The notes under the pieces were generated by a model that did no database searches, had not been told where the DNA came from, and worked only from the letters and a program-made list of their open reading frames with translations. From Marsupella aquatica (taxonomy: Eukaryota; Marchantiophyta), in NCBI GenBank assembly GCA_973895155.1, contig OZ316891.1, positions 9,114,001 through 9,178,000 on the forward strand: a stretch of DNA of 64,000 nucleotides. The letters run 5' to 3'. How positions within the stretch are numbered: the stretch's first letter is position 1; the number at the start of each line of letters is the position of its first letter. A program made the translations under genes and the position numbers. Positions 45,275 to 57,500 of the stretch are shown one piece after another.

Positions 45275-45321
45275 CCGTGCGAGCAAAAATTCTACTGTTT
45301 GCTCGCACGTTACAATTACCC
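45275..45321 (-). repeat. right terminal inverted repeat of the MULE
   Basis: Contains the 14-bp core CTGTTTGCTCGCAC (45295-45308). It also contains a local hairpin, because GTGCGAGCAAA at 45278 faces TTTGCTCGCAC at 45298. Confidence 0.75.
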
Positions 45322-45330
45322 ATATAAAAG
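45322..45330. repeat. 9-bp target-site duplication, right
   Basis: ATATAAAAG, the pair of 34734-34742, directly after the right terminal inverted repeat. Confidence 0.75.
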
Positions 45331-46775
45331 TATTCATGGTACCAATAGGCTTTCATAGCGCTGCGTCAATTTTTGTGAGCTCCCCATTAAGCAGACAATA
45401 ACAATGATTGTGTTGGGTGTAATCTACTTATTATCTTGCTCGATACAAAAGCTATACCCACCTTTGGATGATGTTGGACTGGTTTAAATTTGAGGGATTG
45501 AGCTTCAGGTTGTTTGAGAGCCTATGACAGGTCTTTCTCTTCTTGATCAGGGAGAAGCTCCTTGAATGTTTCCACCAACGTAGCAGCCTTGTAGGTAAAG
45601 AAACCCAACAACATGAGGGTGAGAAATTTTTCAATGTATGAACTTTGGCTACTCTTTGCTACAATGCAATAGACTCTATCAAGTGCAACGCAATTATGCA
45701 ATGATGAGTGATCATCAAACTTATTTTACTCATGCAATTTTGGCAAAGCAGTTCTCCAGTCTCACCTTGAGTTTTTTGTTGGGACGATTTGCTATCGAAA
45801 GTCATGGTGGAAAGCCCAAATTGGCATCGTTGCTGATAAACCCTTCACCAGAGTTTGTGAACACCAAAAGACTGTCTATTCTAATTCCGTGAGACCTACA
45901 GAGAGTGCACGTACACAAAGTAGCAAAAGAAATGATTGTCAATTGCTGGTTGATTGAGTTGATAATTCCAAGATGGTGTCAGGTTGACCAAGATCACCCC
46001 AGTGCTCAACTCGCCAGACACTCACAAAATGATTAAGACCTTAAAAAAGGTTAATCATCAAAGAAATGGAGGGGGGCTGCCAAATAGGTTCTCCTTGCTA
46101 GCAAGGTCTCACCACCCTTAAAACCGAGCCTTAAAACATTGGACGGTATGTTTTTTATCATAGGTCGTACATGGTTCCAAATTTTAATTGACTCAAATTA
46201 AATCAAGTAAACATCTCAACAACAACAAGCATATGACCGTACGTAGTTGGGATGCAAAGAAAAGTTCATCATCACAGATATGCAACAAGACGGTGGTCGT
46301 CACTATAGAGGAAGAGCTCAGCCACCTGTAACAAATAGGACCTTGAAACTGAGAAGAGCAATGGATTAAACTTCACATATGAAAGCAACATCCATTGCTT
46401 TGGAAGCACCAAGTCACCGGCAGTTTTGCTAGAGCAATGAAACAACCAAATTGCAACAACTTGCACCATGAGATTACTTTGAGTTCACAACTCACTGCCC
46501 CATAACCTCAATGAAAGTTTCATGAGTGAGTAAGACTGTGTGAGAATTCAGTTCTCATTTTTTCACAATTAAAGAGTTGTGATGATCAACTTTCATTCCA
46601 CCTTGGTTTCTCATGTTAGTTTGGCCTCTCAAGAAGAAGGTAATTATAACTGGCTCTCCTCAGCAAAATGTGACGGATTCCCAAATTCTCAACAATTGGA
46701 CCTTGTAGAAAGTGCATGCCATCACACCGAATGAAACCTTGTAGCCAAGTTGTCCCAGTCCAAGTTCTACCACCA
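45331..46775. other. non-coding DNA right of the MULE
   Basis: No supported gene. A 14-bp perfect palindrome CCTTGCTAGCAAGG lies at 46093-46106 but is outside the MULE and differs from its motif. Confidence 0.35.
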
Positions 46776-46783
46776 TTCACAGA

Positions 46784-47080
46784 CTCGGGGGTCTCACTAT
46801 ATGGGGACCTCCCCATCGCCTGCGACGTTTTTAGGCCTCGGACCCCCTAAAATGTAAGAAAAATAAATTATTTTTTAACCCCTATAAAGTTGGAATATTC
46901 TTGGAATATTCTAAAAATTGGATTAAAAAGACCCTAATGTTCTTATAAGTCTCAAAATTGGATTTAAAAGACCCTATTGTTCTTCTACAAAAATTCTTAA
47001 GTCTTCCCTTAGAACCAATAAAATGACCATATCCTTCGTCGCACGTGATATGCCATTTTTGTGGAAGTGAGACCCCCGAG
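46784..47080. mobile_element. 297-bp hAT-like MITE, copy 2
   Basis: Flanked by an exact 8-bp direct repeat TTCACAGA (46776-46783 and 47081-47088). Perfect 15-bp terminal inverted repeats CTCGGGGGTCTCACT. It is near-identical, in inverse orientation, to 33121-33417. Perfect TIRs and duplication suggest it is the younger of the two. Confidence 0.9.
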
Positions 47081-47088
47081 TTCACAGA

Positions 47089-48578
47089 GACATCAACACG
47101 CTTTATGTCACACCCTCCTCCACTCAATGGATAGGCACTAATCTTAACCTGAAAGACCATCAACCCATAGCTCCCTTATCAGTACAATGATTTAATTTAT
47201 ATCATTAATCTAGCATTGCAAGACCTATTTGAATGTAGAAACATTGCATTTCTATCCCACTTCCTTCTACTTTTCTCACACGCTTTTGTCATAATTATCC
47301 CAGTTTCTATGACTATTGTCGCTATTAATGCTCTTAGGTCTCTCTCTATCTATCGCAAACGTTTATGGCAACCTATATCCCCATTGCGACTTATGGATTA
47401 GAGAGAGTTTAAGTTGTTCATTCATTTATCCATTGAATGATTCTTTCAAGGTGGGAGGAGGGACCGAGGTATTGTTGTCACAAAAATCTTCAAGGTTGCA
47501 TAATAGTTGGGGTTAATATACTCGGCCTTCAAAGAAACCTTATTGGTTCTTTCATTTATCCATCATCAAATTTGTCCACCCTCATACTTTAGGGCACCAA
47601 ACAGTACGTAGATCTACGAGCTTTGTACACTGTGTCCCTTGAATGTTAAATACTGTTCTTAATTTCCTCACCCTATATTCAATCCCAACTACCAATTTCT
47701 TCCTTGTCACACATGATGCTACTTCCAAAGATAGTCACATCACTAGTACTATTGTTGGTGCTCATATGGGATTCAACTGTGTGCACAACTAAGGCCTAGA
47801 TTGTTCATCGTGTCCACACTCAATTGAAAATGGGTCACATATGCTTTTGATCCAGAGGCGCCATGCATCACCATGCCCTAGCATTCCAATGTTGGAAATA
47901 TGATTCAAGGGGTATTGTGAAAAATTTTCTGGTCAAATTCCAACATTAATTAATTAAATCAGCCTTTATTATTTTTGCTTCTGGTATTGCTATTGGATTA
48001 GCCATAGATCAAGAAAGCTAATCCGAGAGACATACCAGTTCATTCAATCATCTTTGAAATTGTGAACACCACCACCTGCAAGGGCCCTTCCCCTCTCCAT
48101 GGTTGATAGTGTGCTTCTTTGTGGCTAAACCCCTATCTCAGCAATACCGTCCACGTTGACTCCTCCACAACCTCTACGTTTAAGGAGTCTTGGAAGAGTT
48201 GCCCTGACTATTAAGAACACAATGATGCAATACTCTCCCTCTCTTAAGCTCCTTTGCTTTGAAAATCTGACCACTCCGCAACCTCCCTTCCTTCCGTTCA
48301 CTAGGGCCGGTACAGAACTTGAGGAAAAATGGAAAAAACAAATTTGTTCCTGATTGACTTCTCTGAGTAGTATATATAAACGATAGTCATTCTATCATTC
48401 TTGGGAAAATATTTTTTATAAAATTGAAATAGGACCGCAAAAACCCCACGGCCAAGGGGAAGCAAATAGCCCCATAAATAAATAGGACAACTTCCTCCGG
48501 GAGGTTGGAAGGAAAAGGCCAAAGCCAAAAGCCCAAAAAAGGACAACTAGACCAAAGGACATAGAATAGGGGTGACAA
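47089..48578. other. non-coding DNA
   Basis: No supported gene or repeat boundary before the CACTA terminus. Confidence 0.35.
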
Positions 48579-50760
48579 CACTAGTAGAAACCGGGGTGTT
48601 TTATGACTAAGTTTTACGACTGCCCATGACTGCTTGTGACTAAAGTTTGGGGGATATCAAGCCAGTCGTAATTTAGACATGGCGTCTTATTTAAAGTGAC
48701 TGAAATTGAGTGGTCAGCTCTGTGACTTGGGTTTAAGACGCGTTTTGTGACTAATAATGACCATAGCCATACTAAGGCATTTTTGGTTTACACCGAGCTA
48801 TAGTCTTAAAAATGACTACAAAGTAGTCATTTTCCTGACTCAAGACGAGGTATGAATTAGTCACAACTAGTCAGCAAGGAAGAGTACTAGCCTGTTGCAT
48901 ATATGACTATTGCTATGGTTCAATATCGGAACACAGGCGACTGATTACGACTAGTTAGTCTTAAAAGTGGAGAGTATATGGCCACATTTGTGACCAATGA
49001 TGACTATAGACAGTTGATGACTTTAGAAATCTTAAGATTGGGCTAGACTGGTCAATCTTATTGGGGACCATGATGTAATATATCATAATCGTAACTTAAT
49101 GACCCAAAATGACTCATTAGTCTAGTTCACGACCATATTCTTTGGCCAAGTGGTCAAAATTTTGACTCGACCCAAGGCGAATGGGGTCTGCTCATATGAC
49201 TAAAACCATGACTATACAAGCACAAGCATACAAGTCTTACATGAAAACAGGAAAGACCAGATAATTCTAAGTATTTGAATCTTAGAACTCATATTAACTA
49301 TTGAACACACATGCATAATTTCATACAAACAAAAATGTCACAATATGGGATGATCAAGGGAATCTCAATTGAATTCTGCATTATGAAATATTTTGGTAAC
49401 ATTGGCACTAATCATGCATCTGTACTCAAGTATCAGAAACTACAAACCACACATTTCAGGTGTCCCTATGTAATCTGTTGGCCACAACACAAAAGAGTTC
49501 AATGCATCTGCAATAGTTGTCTGTGGCGGGTCATCATTCAAATTAGGAACTGGTAGAGGGGTCTTTGGCTTCACAAGCTTTGTCAACAACACTACGGAAT
49601 ACCCTGTTGGCACTTCTTTGCAATGGAATGTAATTTGCTCAGAGCGCAATTTTCCAAACCCTACACACAACTCATCTTGCTTTGGTGAGAACAGTGCATA
49701 CTCAGGCTGTGCCTGAGTTTTCAATTCCGCATCAGCTTTACGCTTCTTTGCCGCTGTCACTTTACCACTTGCTCTGGCCCAACTCTTCACCTTCCGAATA
49801 GGTCTCCCAACTGCTGAAAGTTCTACTTCTGCTCCAGCGTCCATGGTCACATCCTGCATGTCACCTACCTGTGATGGAATTTGTGTCTCCACCTGGCCCT
49901 CTGTTTTGCATCCATTGTCACCACCTTTGGCAACTTCTATAACCTCTTCATATGGATCCAAACTGGGGGTATTTAGTACATTGGTAACCTCTGCAATAAC
50001 AAAATAGCAAGTGAACAGCCTTATCTCCAATCATGCAAACATACAAAAAAACACATTGCTTGCATCATCTCCAATCATGGAAACATATGAGAAACCTCAC
50101 CTTCCATTGTTGGGGCCATGTTACCCTCCACATCCCTTTCTGTGGGCTCCACCTCCATTTGCTGTTCAATGTTACCCTCTAGATTCATCAAATTGGAGTA
50201 ATGTGGCAGGTCTCTAGAACCTCCATTCCATATTGGATTCATTGTACATTTGTATTGGTCTTCTTGCACACGAATAAGCTTTTGAACATCTTCCTTTAAT
50301 GCAGTCAACTCACTTGCCATTTCACTCAATTTCATGGTCACATCATTCTCATGAGACTCCATACATTTCAGACGATCTGATAAATTGCTGAGAGAACATG
50401 ATCCACCTCCCTGCAAACACATACAATAGAGTCAATCCATTTTGTCTGGAAAGTAATATATGGTCCCATTGTCTATGCAAACTACGGAATGTGGACCTCA
50501 AAAGACACTAGCTGGTATGAATACTCACTTGGTTTGAAAGATCACTCTCGCCACATTTTTGCGACTGTTTTCTTGCTTCAGCTCTCACCTCTTCTTTAGT
50601 AGGGGACCAATACATCATTCCCTCTTGTAGAACTTTAGAACCCTTCTAGCAAGGTAACCCATTCATCCTATTCCTATAGCTAGCTCTACTAGACTTGTAA
50701 CGCACTGCAATGCAGCCATAGAGGTGACACTGCCAGTACTCCTAGAAAACCAGTGTTGTC
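48579..50760 (-). mobile_element. CACTA (En/Spm) element remnant, one end present
   Basis: Begins at 48579 with CACTAGTAGAAA, the standard plant CACTA terminus. The next 600 bp (48.6-49.2 kb) are packed with short GACTA/TAGTC words in both orientations, as in subterminal transposase-binding repeats. Coding exons on the minus strand follow. No matching TTTCTACTAGTG end was found to the right, so the far half is lost. Confidence 0.75.
49440..50760 (-). pseudogene. CACTA second-ORF (Ptta/En/Spm-type) 3' exons
   Basis: Minus-strand exons with clean splice sites. About 50530-50760 reads YKSSRASYRNRMNG, a stop, then KGSKVLQEGMMYWSPTKEEVRAEA. About 50100-50411 is a coiled coil (DRLKCMESHENDVTMKLSEM, ALKEDVQKLIRVQEDQ). 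About 49440-49992 ends TIADALNSFVLWPTDYI. The order of the R-x2-S-x2-NR / GSKxL block, a coiled coil and a final ALxxxVLWPxxxI block is that of plant En/Spm accessory transposase proteins. The stop near 50650 and missing upstream exons make it non-functional. Confidence 0.6.
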
Positions 50761-50819
50761 TAAAGCAATGAGATCCCTAGCCTAAGTAGCTAGGCTGATG
50801 TAGCGCCCACCAATGGGGA

Positions 50820-52320
50820 GGCTTCAACCTGCAGTACGCAGGTTAGTCTCTATTTCCAAGAGGACCAGCCCAAAATCAAAGACTCTAATCAGCTTTTTCT
50901 CAAAAATTTGCTCGTTCCTTCCCATCCATAGAGCCCACAACATTTGATAAAGCAAGAAAAGGCAAGCAGAGTGAGTGTGCGTTCTGGAATCAACAACAAC
51001 AAGGAATTCCAAGCTTCCCCATCCCCTGTCAAACAATTGTCCCAAGGAACTGGACTCCTCGATTCCCCAATAGAGCCTAGTGTGAGCACATCCAAAGAAG
51101 AGGTGCAAGATGCTTTCAATCCTTCCAGGGCAAAATGGCAAATCCTTGAGTCTACACCAATCTTAGCAGCCCATGATCCCGTGAAGAGACCACCAACAAT
51201 CAAGCACCATATGAATGTTTTTGCCTTGGAAGTCAAGTTGGATCTCCAAATTCTAGTCCATACTGTATGCCATTTTGCTTTCGATCTCCTGCATCCCCAA
51301 GTTCTATTCCATCTCTCAAAGTCAGTGATTTTGTCCCTCAAAAGTTCATAAGCTTGCTAGTTATTAATTTGAAAGGACTTGGATAACTTAGCCCGAGTGT
51401 CCACCCAACGCCAATGTCTGGCACCCGGTTCCAGGTCTAGCCAGCAGGATTGACCACAATGAATGGCGTCCAGCACGAGTGCACAATGTGACTTACATTC
51501 AAAAACACCTCTAAGATATGCCAGCGACAAGAAAGGTCAATCCATACTCTTGAGATCTCAAATCAACAATTAGCTATATTCCTGATTCCTAGTCTCCCTA
51601 ATGTCCTTGTGACCTCCTCCAAACAGGCCCCCTGCCAAACATGATCTAACAGAGTCATGAATGCTCCATCTTCCTAGGATACCGTTCGCACTGGGCACAA
51701 AAAAGAGACCATGCATTAAGGCCTCCCAGACCTTCCACAAGCCCCAGGTGTGAGGCATTCCCCCACTAGCCCATGGCAAGCACATCAATAACTTATCTTG
51801 GAATGTGTAATATTATTGTTCCGACATATCACCTTGTAAAGCCTCCATCCCGTGAGATCAAGGTTAGCTTGTAGCAAGAGCGACCATTCTTCAGTGGGGC
51901 AATCCAGGGCCTTCATGAACCATTGAGTGAGTAGAACCTTAGAGTGAGTGTGGAAGTCTTTGAAGCCAAGCCTGCCTTCCATTTTAGCTGTGCCATCTTT
52001 GTCCAGGCCACCAAAGGTATTTTCTTGTTCCCCTCTTGATTATAGCCCCACATAAATTCCCTGCAAAGCACCATCAATTTCTTTGCCATCCCACCAGATG
52101 ATCTCAAGTGCATAACATGGTAGATAGGGATCGCCAACAAAACCTGTTTAATCAACAGAGTCCTGCCCATGAATGAGATTAGTTTGTTAACTCAGGAAGC
52201 CAATCTCTTAGCAATTTTGTCTAAACAAAATTTGTGAATTTGATCCGCCCCAAGCTCCAGTCCAAATGGCGCCCCAAAATAGTTCTCCAGCTCTCCTGCT
52301 TTGTTGATGAGGCTTTACAT
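50820..52320 (-). pseudogene. LINE reverse-transcriptase C-terminal fragment
   Basis: The minus strand, with frame changes, reads NYFGAPFGLELGADQIHKF (52.3 kb), then GRTLLIKQVLLAIPIYHVMH, LCREFMWGYNQEGNKKIPLV, GLGFKDFHTHSKVLLTQWF, and later LTSKAKTFIWCLIVGGLFT and ESILHLFFGCAHTRLYW. These are the YLGxPFG, GRxxLIxxVLxxIPxY, FxWG and zf-RVT blocks of plant L1-type LINEs. The RT palm with YADD would lie further upstream, where the fold-back element at 52321 cuts the sequence off. Confidence 0.75.
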
Positions 52321-52600
52321 CGTGCCAGGAAACAGGAAAATGATTTCCTGTTATGAGCAAAATTTTACTGTTACAAGCAAAAATGAATATAAAAATTTTC
52401 TCATTAAATCTCAAAATTTTCAAAATATTTTTAAAAACAATCATTTTTGGCTAGCGCCAGACGCTACTATTACTAGCTTGGGGCGCTAGTAAAAAATGTC
52501 AAAAATACCAACAAAAATTAAAAAATTTCAAAAAAATTCTCATCCATTTGCTGTTTACTATTTTCTTTTTACTGTTTTCTTTTTACTGTTTCCTGGCACG
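52321..52600. mobile_element. fold-back (MITE-like) element, copy B
   Basis: 280 bp with perfect 15-bp terminal inverted repeats CGTGCCAGGAAACAG (52321-52335 and 52586-52600). A/T-rich arms lead to a centre with GGCTAGCGCC and GGGGCGCTAG. It shares arm and centre sequence with copy A at 10376-10697. No clean target duplication is visible. It breaks the LINE fragment. Confidence 0.65.
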
Positions 52601-53940
52601 GTGGTTATACCCTTTGTTGATCATGCATTCAGTTTTGCTTAGCCATTCCGGTGTCCGGATGACCGTATTTTCTGATAAGAGTATGTTGGCTCTTATGAAG
52701 TTAACCTTGCATGCCTATAAATTCTACACTAAAACCAAAATAATAATTCTAGTAACAAGGGTAGTGGGTATTAAGAAAGGTTCAAGTGAAACTAATATGC
52801 TATTAAACCCTATTTCACCATACTTGCGGACCAACACATCACAAAAATTAGTTTTCTTACGACATATGATCCTAATATGTCCAAGAGAAAATAAAACAGG
52901 AATATCATCTGGACTCTAATTGAGACCCATGATTTCAATAAAGGACAAAGATAATGCATTCCCACTCCCCTTGGTGCGACACTACTAGATATACTATTGG
53001 CTTGTTAGAATCTATAACAGCAGCTGCAAACTGAGCTCCAAAATGATAGGTTAAATTTTGTTGTCTGCTCCCAAGGGAATGTGTGGTAGGATTGATTCCG
53101 TGAACGACAAGGAGTAGAGGACGATGGCATTAAGGAGCTCTCAGCTGAAGGAATGAAAAAGAATTGGGGAATGTGGAAGGGATCGGCTGATGAAGAGTGA
53201 AGGATGTTGGGGATCATTTTGCTTAAGAGGGAATTTGAAGAAGAATCAAAGTTCGTGGTAAGAGCAATGGAGAAGAGAACCAATTGAGGGGAAAAATGGC
53301 TGAATGCAATGGCATTCTGGGTCTTAGCCTTTGAACGATTGAGCTTTGGTGCAATAGAGGGAGAATAAGTGCTGGAAGAGCAAAGAACATTGAATCATTG
53401 AGAAAGAATCAAGGAAGGATCGGAGTTTCATAAATGATCGGGAGTTGTTGGGAATACATCGTGAAAGGTGATCCAAGAAATCTGAGAGGTGTGTTTAAAG
53501 GAGACTAAAGCTTGAGCAATGGAGATCGTAGAAGCTGAGATCGGGCATCAAAAGACGTAGAAGTAGAATTTGGTGTGGGCCTTCTGTAGAGGCAATCGTT
53601 GTTATTGGGGAAGCATTTTGAGAAAGCAAAAATGGTCATCGGGATGTTGATGTGTTATGGGGAGAAATTTTGGCTTGTGGAGTTTAATGTGCAAACTGAG
53701 GATATGATCTGATTGAAGTTGGGTATTCCGGAGATGTGTAGTGTTGATGAGGAAAGGAGAAGCGCAATTCACAATGGCTGAACAGGAGATTTATTTTACT
53801 TGGTGGATCGAGTGCTTAAGGGCAGAATGATTTGAATGAGCATTGGATGATAGTTTTTCCCTTGTTTTGGAAAATCTGTGGTATCCTGTCATGAAATAAA
53901 ATAGAGCTCCGTGCAATTATACAGCTGACAAACATTTACT
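52601..53940. other. non-coding DNA with purine-rich plus strand
   Basis: From about 53060 to 53860 the plus strand is strongly A/G-biased (many GAAG, GGGAA, GAGAA words). No reading frame with coding character was found. Confidence 0.4.
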
Positions 53941-53973
53941 GCCACTTCCTTCAAGCTCCATTCCATAGTAGTA

Positions 53974-54548
53974 TTAATAGAGGTTGTCTTCCCAATTCTC
54001 CTTTGAGTTATCTGCAATCCCTTTTAATATTCTAACACATTCTTCTATAACTTCTTTGGTCTCCAGATGGTCCATCATAGTTTCATCATGAGGTCTATCA
54101 TTCCCATAGTTCTTGCCACTGTTGGAGCTCATGTGACCCCTATACATGTTTTCCCTTTGGTGCTCAATTTGTGCTGTCCCCTCTTGAGTTCCATAGTTGA
54201 ATTCATTCTCATCGTGCCCATCATCTTTTGCCATTCTCGGTTTCTCCCATTCTTCTTGTGCAGATTGAAAAGCAATGGATTCCTTCCTCACTTGCGCAGA
54301 CATCCAAGCTCCCGTCTTGTTGTGTGCCAAATCAAAAGGACGTTGCAGCGTCACCCCACCTGTGCTGAGTATTGCTGGTTCATGAGGAATTTCTGAGGGT
54401 TCCTATTACAACGATCTGGTATTATCCCTCGGCTTCCAGCAATACGCCCTCCTAGCGATCTTCCACCACTTCTTCCGGTCAAAGCTCTGCCTGTAGAGAC
54501 CCCATCAAAAAAGGGAAACCAAGGATCTCGTGTGTGATCCATCCCCAA
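53974..54548 (-). pseudogene. unclassified two-frame coding segment
   Basis: Frame 54351-54548 reads MGMDHTRDPWFPFFDG, a Gly/Arg/Ser stretch (TGRSGGRSLGGRIAGSRG) and IPDRCNRNPQKFLMNQQY. The next frame, 53974-54354, continues with LQRPFDLAHNKTGAW and a long acidic, Asn/His-rich tail. The two overlap by 4 bp, so a single-base shift would join them. The sequence looks protein-like but I recognise no family. It may be a frameshifted host-derived or transposon gene. Confidence 0.35.
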
Positions 54549-57500
54549 AATACCCTAGTATAAAAAGAATGTCCTTATGCGCTTAGCAAATCTCTTAATA
54601 GAATTGACACCTTGTAGCTAGTCTTCTTACCTGTTTTGGGATTCAGTGTGCCTAGAATCTAATTGCGGCGGCATTCCCATTGTAGCTTCTCTCTGCAATA
54701 GTCAAACGCAAGTGCACATGAGGCGTTATCTCTTCCAAAAGAGGCAGCAGACAGCTCCACTGGCGCCCCTCGCAATGCAAAACCTGACATGTTAAGTGAG
54801 ATCTCCACTCTTTGTGGCATTTCAGAGAACCAACTATCGAGAAGGAGGGAGCCACTAGCACTAAAGTTCCATCGATTGAAAATGCCAGGTTAGTCCTTGT
54901 CTGCTTTCATCCGGTCTTTTGATCTTGCTAGCCTTGCTCAATTTGGCTTCCGATGCTATCAGAAGAACCCCCTTGCTCCCCCGATCATGTTGCACTAAGA
55001 ATTCCTGAATGTGGACCCTTATCGCCAAAGTTGCGATCAAGTAGGTCTCCTGTTTCCTAGTCCAAGTTCCACCTCAGTTCCCCCTCAGTTCTGCCTCAGT
55101 TCAGTTCGAGAAGTCCAACATAGTCTCTATCATTGTCTTTGTCATCAAGAATATTCATGGTTTGTGTTTTGAAAGAAAGATTTGGTGGCTCAGACAAATT
55201 ACAGAAAAAGACACATGAGATGCACAAATAAAGTGCATGGAAATTTGAATTCATATATCTTGAAACTCATAAGGATCCCGCATGATTGTTTGATCCCTCA
55301 CCTGCTTGCTTTTGAGAAGCGGCCACACTGTTCTGGAACCTGATATTTGAGTTGTCTGGAAAAGTGTCACAGAGAACGGCGTAATAGTTTGCAAGATTGA
55401 TTCCATTTCTGAAATTGAATGAAGTGACTGAAAAGTATGCGTCCAGTAGCAGCTTTTGGAAAGCTAGAGCTGTCACCAGAACAAATGAATTGAACAAATG
55501 AAATGAAAGAAGATTTTCAGCTAGACCCTTGAATTTGAAAAAATTCACCAAACTGAAACGAGCTAAGATGATGAGATTGTTTACAAAGATTTGTGAGCTC
55601 GATCTGTCCAAAGCGAGTGAAGTGAAATTGTGACATTTTTCTTCAAACAAACTGGCCTTGCTTTAGTGGATCTACAATTTATATATGTGCTTAGAATGAA
55701 TGCCAACAGTTCTAAAAACTCGAGGTAGTTAAGAAAAGACAAATTATGTCCTGAGAACGCACAAAAGAAGTCGGGTACGATGCACCCGTTGCAGAAATGA
55801 TTTGCAGGCTTGCCAAAGATTTCACGCTAAGCACCGGATCATTGACTCCACAAACTTCTGTTGTCTGCCCAAACATACATATAACACTTTGATCAACTAA
55901 CACGCAGAATCTACAAGCACGAAGGAGTTTTGATTATTCTACATTTTCTCCTAGTAGAAGAGATAAAGTTCAACTTTAAGGACATCAAAATTACGAATTG
56001 GTTACTCTTTTGGCAACCTTTTAATTTTATTTTTTGTTGCCAAAATACATAATCTATCTTATATTTTTAATAAAAGGAAAAGATAACTAAATGGGTACTG
56101 TTCAAAAAAACTGAAATCTTCTTGTGTGTTTTATTTACTTTTATTTCACTTTTATGTGTAGCAATTACTGCATGGCGCCCTATTTGTTCCAGAAAACTCG
56201 CCACAAACAGGATTTCAAATTTTATTTTTTTTGCAAATCAGTTTTGTCATCGTTGTTGACATCTTTGTTGATGTGGCACGTCCTCGTGCCAGGGAATTTG
56301 CAGGAGACTCCTCATGGGGGTCCGTAATTAGTTTATTAAAACTGAAATTTAAAGAATTGTATATTAGGTTTTTTTTTTGAAAATTTGAAAATGAATAAAA
56401 TGCTTATTTCTTTTAAAATTAAAAATTAATCTATTAAATCAGGCTTACGGTTGCAAGTTCTTCCTTCATTAAGTTTGTTTCCCATGCACTTCTCCATTCA
56501 TCATTCTTCTTTTGAGGATTTGCAGCACTCCAGTTTCTGAAGTTCAAAGCAAGTTTCATCTCTTTTCCAGTAACAAGCTTCATTAAATGACACCATAATT
56601 CACTTCCTTTCAAATATTCCTTCCCTTGTCAAGCAACTCATAAGCTCTTAATTTCTGTCTCTCCATTCCGCGCACAACATTCGTGGGTGAAAGTCCAAGA
56701 TTTTTCCCATTAGCTTCACTACTTACTTCTTTAATTCATCTTATAACGTATCTACTACTTTGCCTGTCAGTTACAATGAGTTTTCTTCATAAATCTTGGC
56801 ATTGATGTCCAGCTTTTCCTCATTTCAATCACTTACAACAAGTAGAAAGCAACTGCATTTTTAACGTTCTCTGAGTTGTCCCCAAAACCTCTATGTGTTC
56901 ACACCCCTTTTCCCACCATGCACACCATAATCTCTTTGATCTTCACACTTCCGTGGCATAGCGGAGCTTGTTATTTTTTCCAGCCAGGCTCTCTTAACTT
57001 CCTCTTTCAAGCACGGCTCACCTCCGGTCCATGACGCATGTTGTATTCATCTCTCAAGCTTCTACAAAGTGATTCCTCTCTTCTGCATTCATCACCAAAA
57101 CAACTTCAGGGCAGCCTTTGCTTGATCTTGTCCGTTAAATCAGCACCAATCATGGTCTTACATTGTGGCCTGAATACAACAAGCCCCTTCTACTCACCTC
57201 CCTTTCCACAGTGCACCATGATCATCTGTCACAAAGAAATCATTCCGAGTACACTAAATGCCTTGCCAAAAAATATGAAAACTCCCAAACCTACAATGTT
57301 TAACTGCACACGCATCAATCAATTCTCCACGTATTCAACACATAAACCTGCCTAAACAAACCAAACTTCCATTTTCTTTCCCTCTACCTAAACAAACCAA
57401 ACTTCTTTCTTTGATTCTAACTTCATCCCTCTTCAAGCTTTGTCTCAACTCACCGCATTTGCCTTTTCTTTTTCCTCGGGGCAGTAGAGATGTCATTCTT

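Larger units (their letters stand above)
34743..45321. mobile_element. 10.6-kb MULE carrying ParB/methyltransferase-like cargo
   Basis: Identical 9-bp direct repeats ATATAAAAG occur at 34734-34742 and 45322-45330; 9 bp is the usual Mutator-like target duplication. Just inside are imperfect terminal inverted repeats: GAGGTATTCTATT then GTGCGAGCAAACAG at the left, GGGTAATTGTAAC then GTGCGAGCAAACAG read inward from the right. The exact 14-bp shared cores are 34756-34769 and 45295-45308. Inside are a transposase gene (+, 39801-43514), a divergent multi-exon gene (-, about 39216/39352 to 35074), a small gene (-, 44137-44565) and a set of short palindromes in non-coding DNA. Both large genes have one in-frame TGA, so this copy is probably inactive although otherwise well preserved. 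Confidence 0.8.

Noticed and set aside
34747-45317. MULE ends placed directly at the 14-bp GTGCGAGCAAACAG cores
   Set aside because: The 9 bp outside those cores do not match each other (TATTCTATT against GTTACAATT), whereas ATATAAAAG matches exactly a few bases further out.
46093-46106. CCTTGCTAGCAAGG as another MULE palindrome
   Set aside because: It lies outside the element and has AAG instead of CGA arms; probably unrelated.
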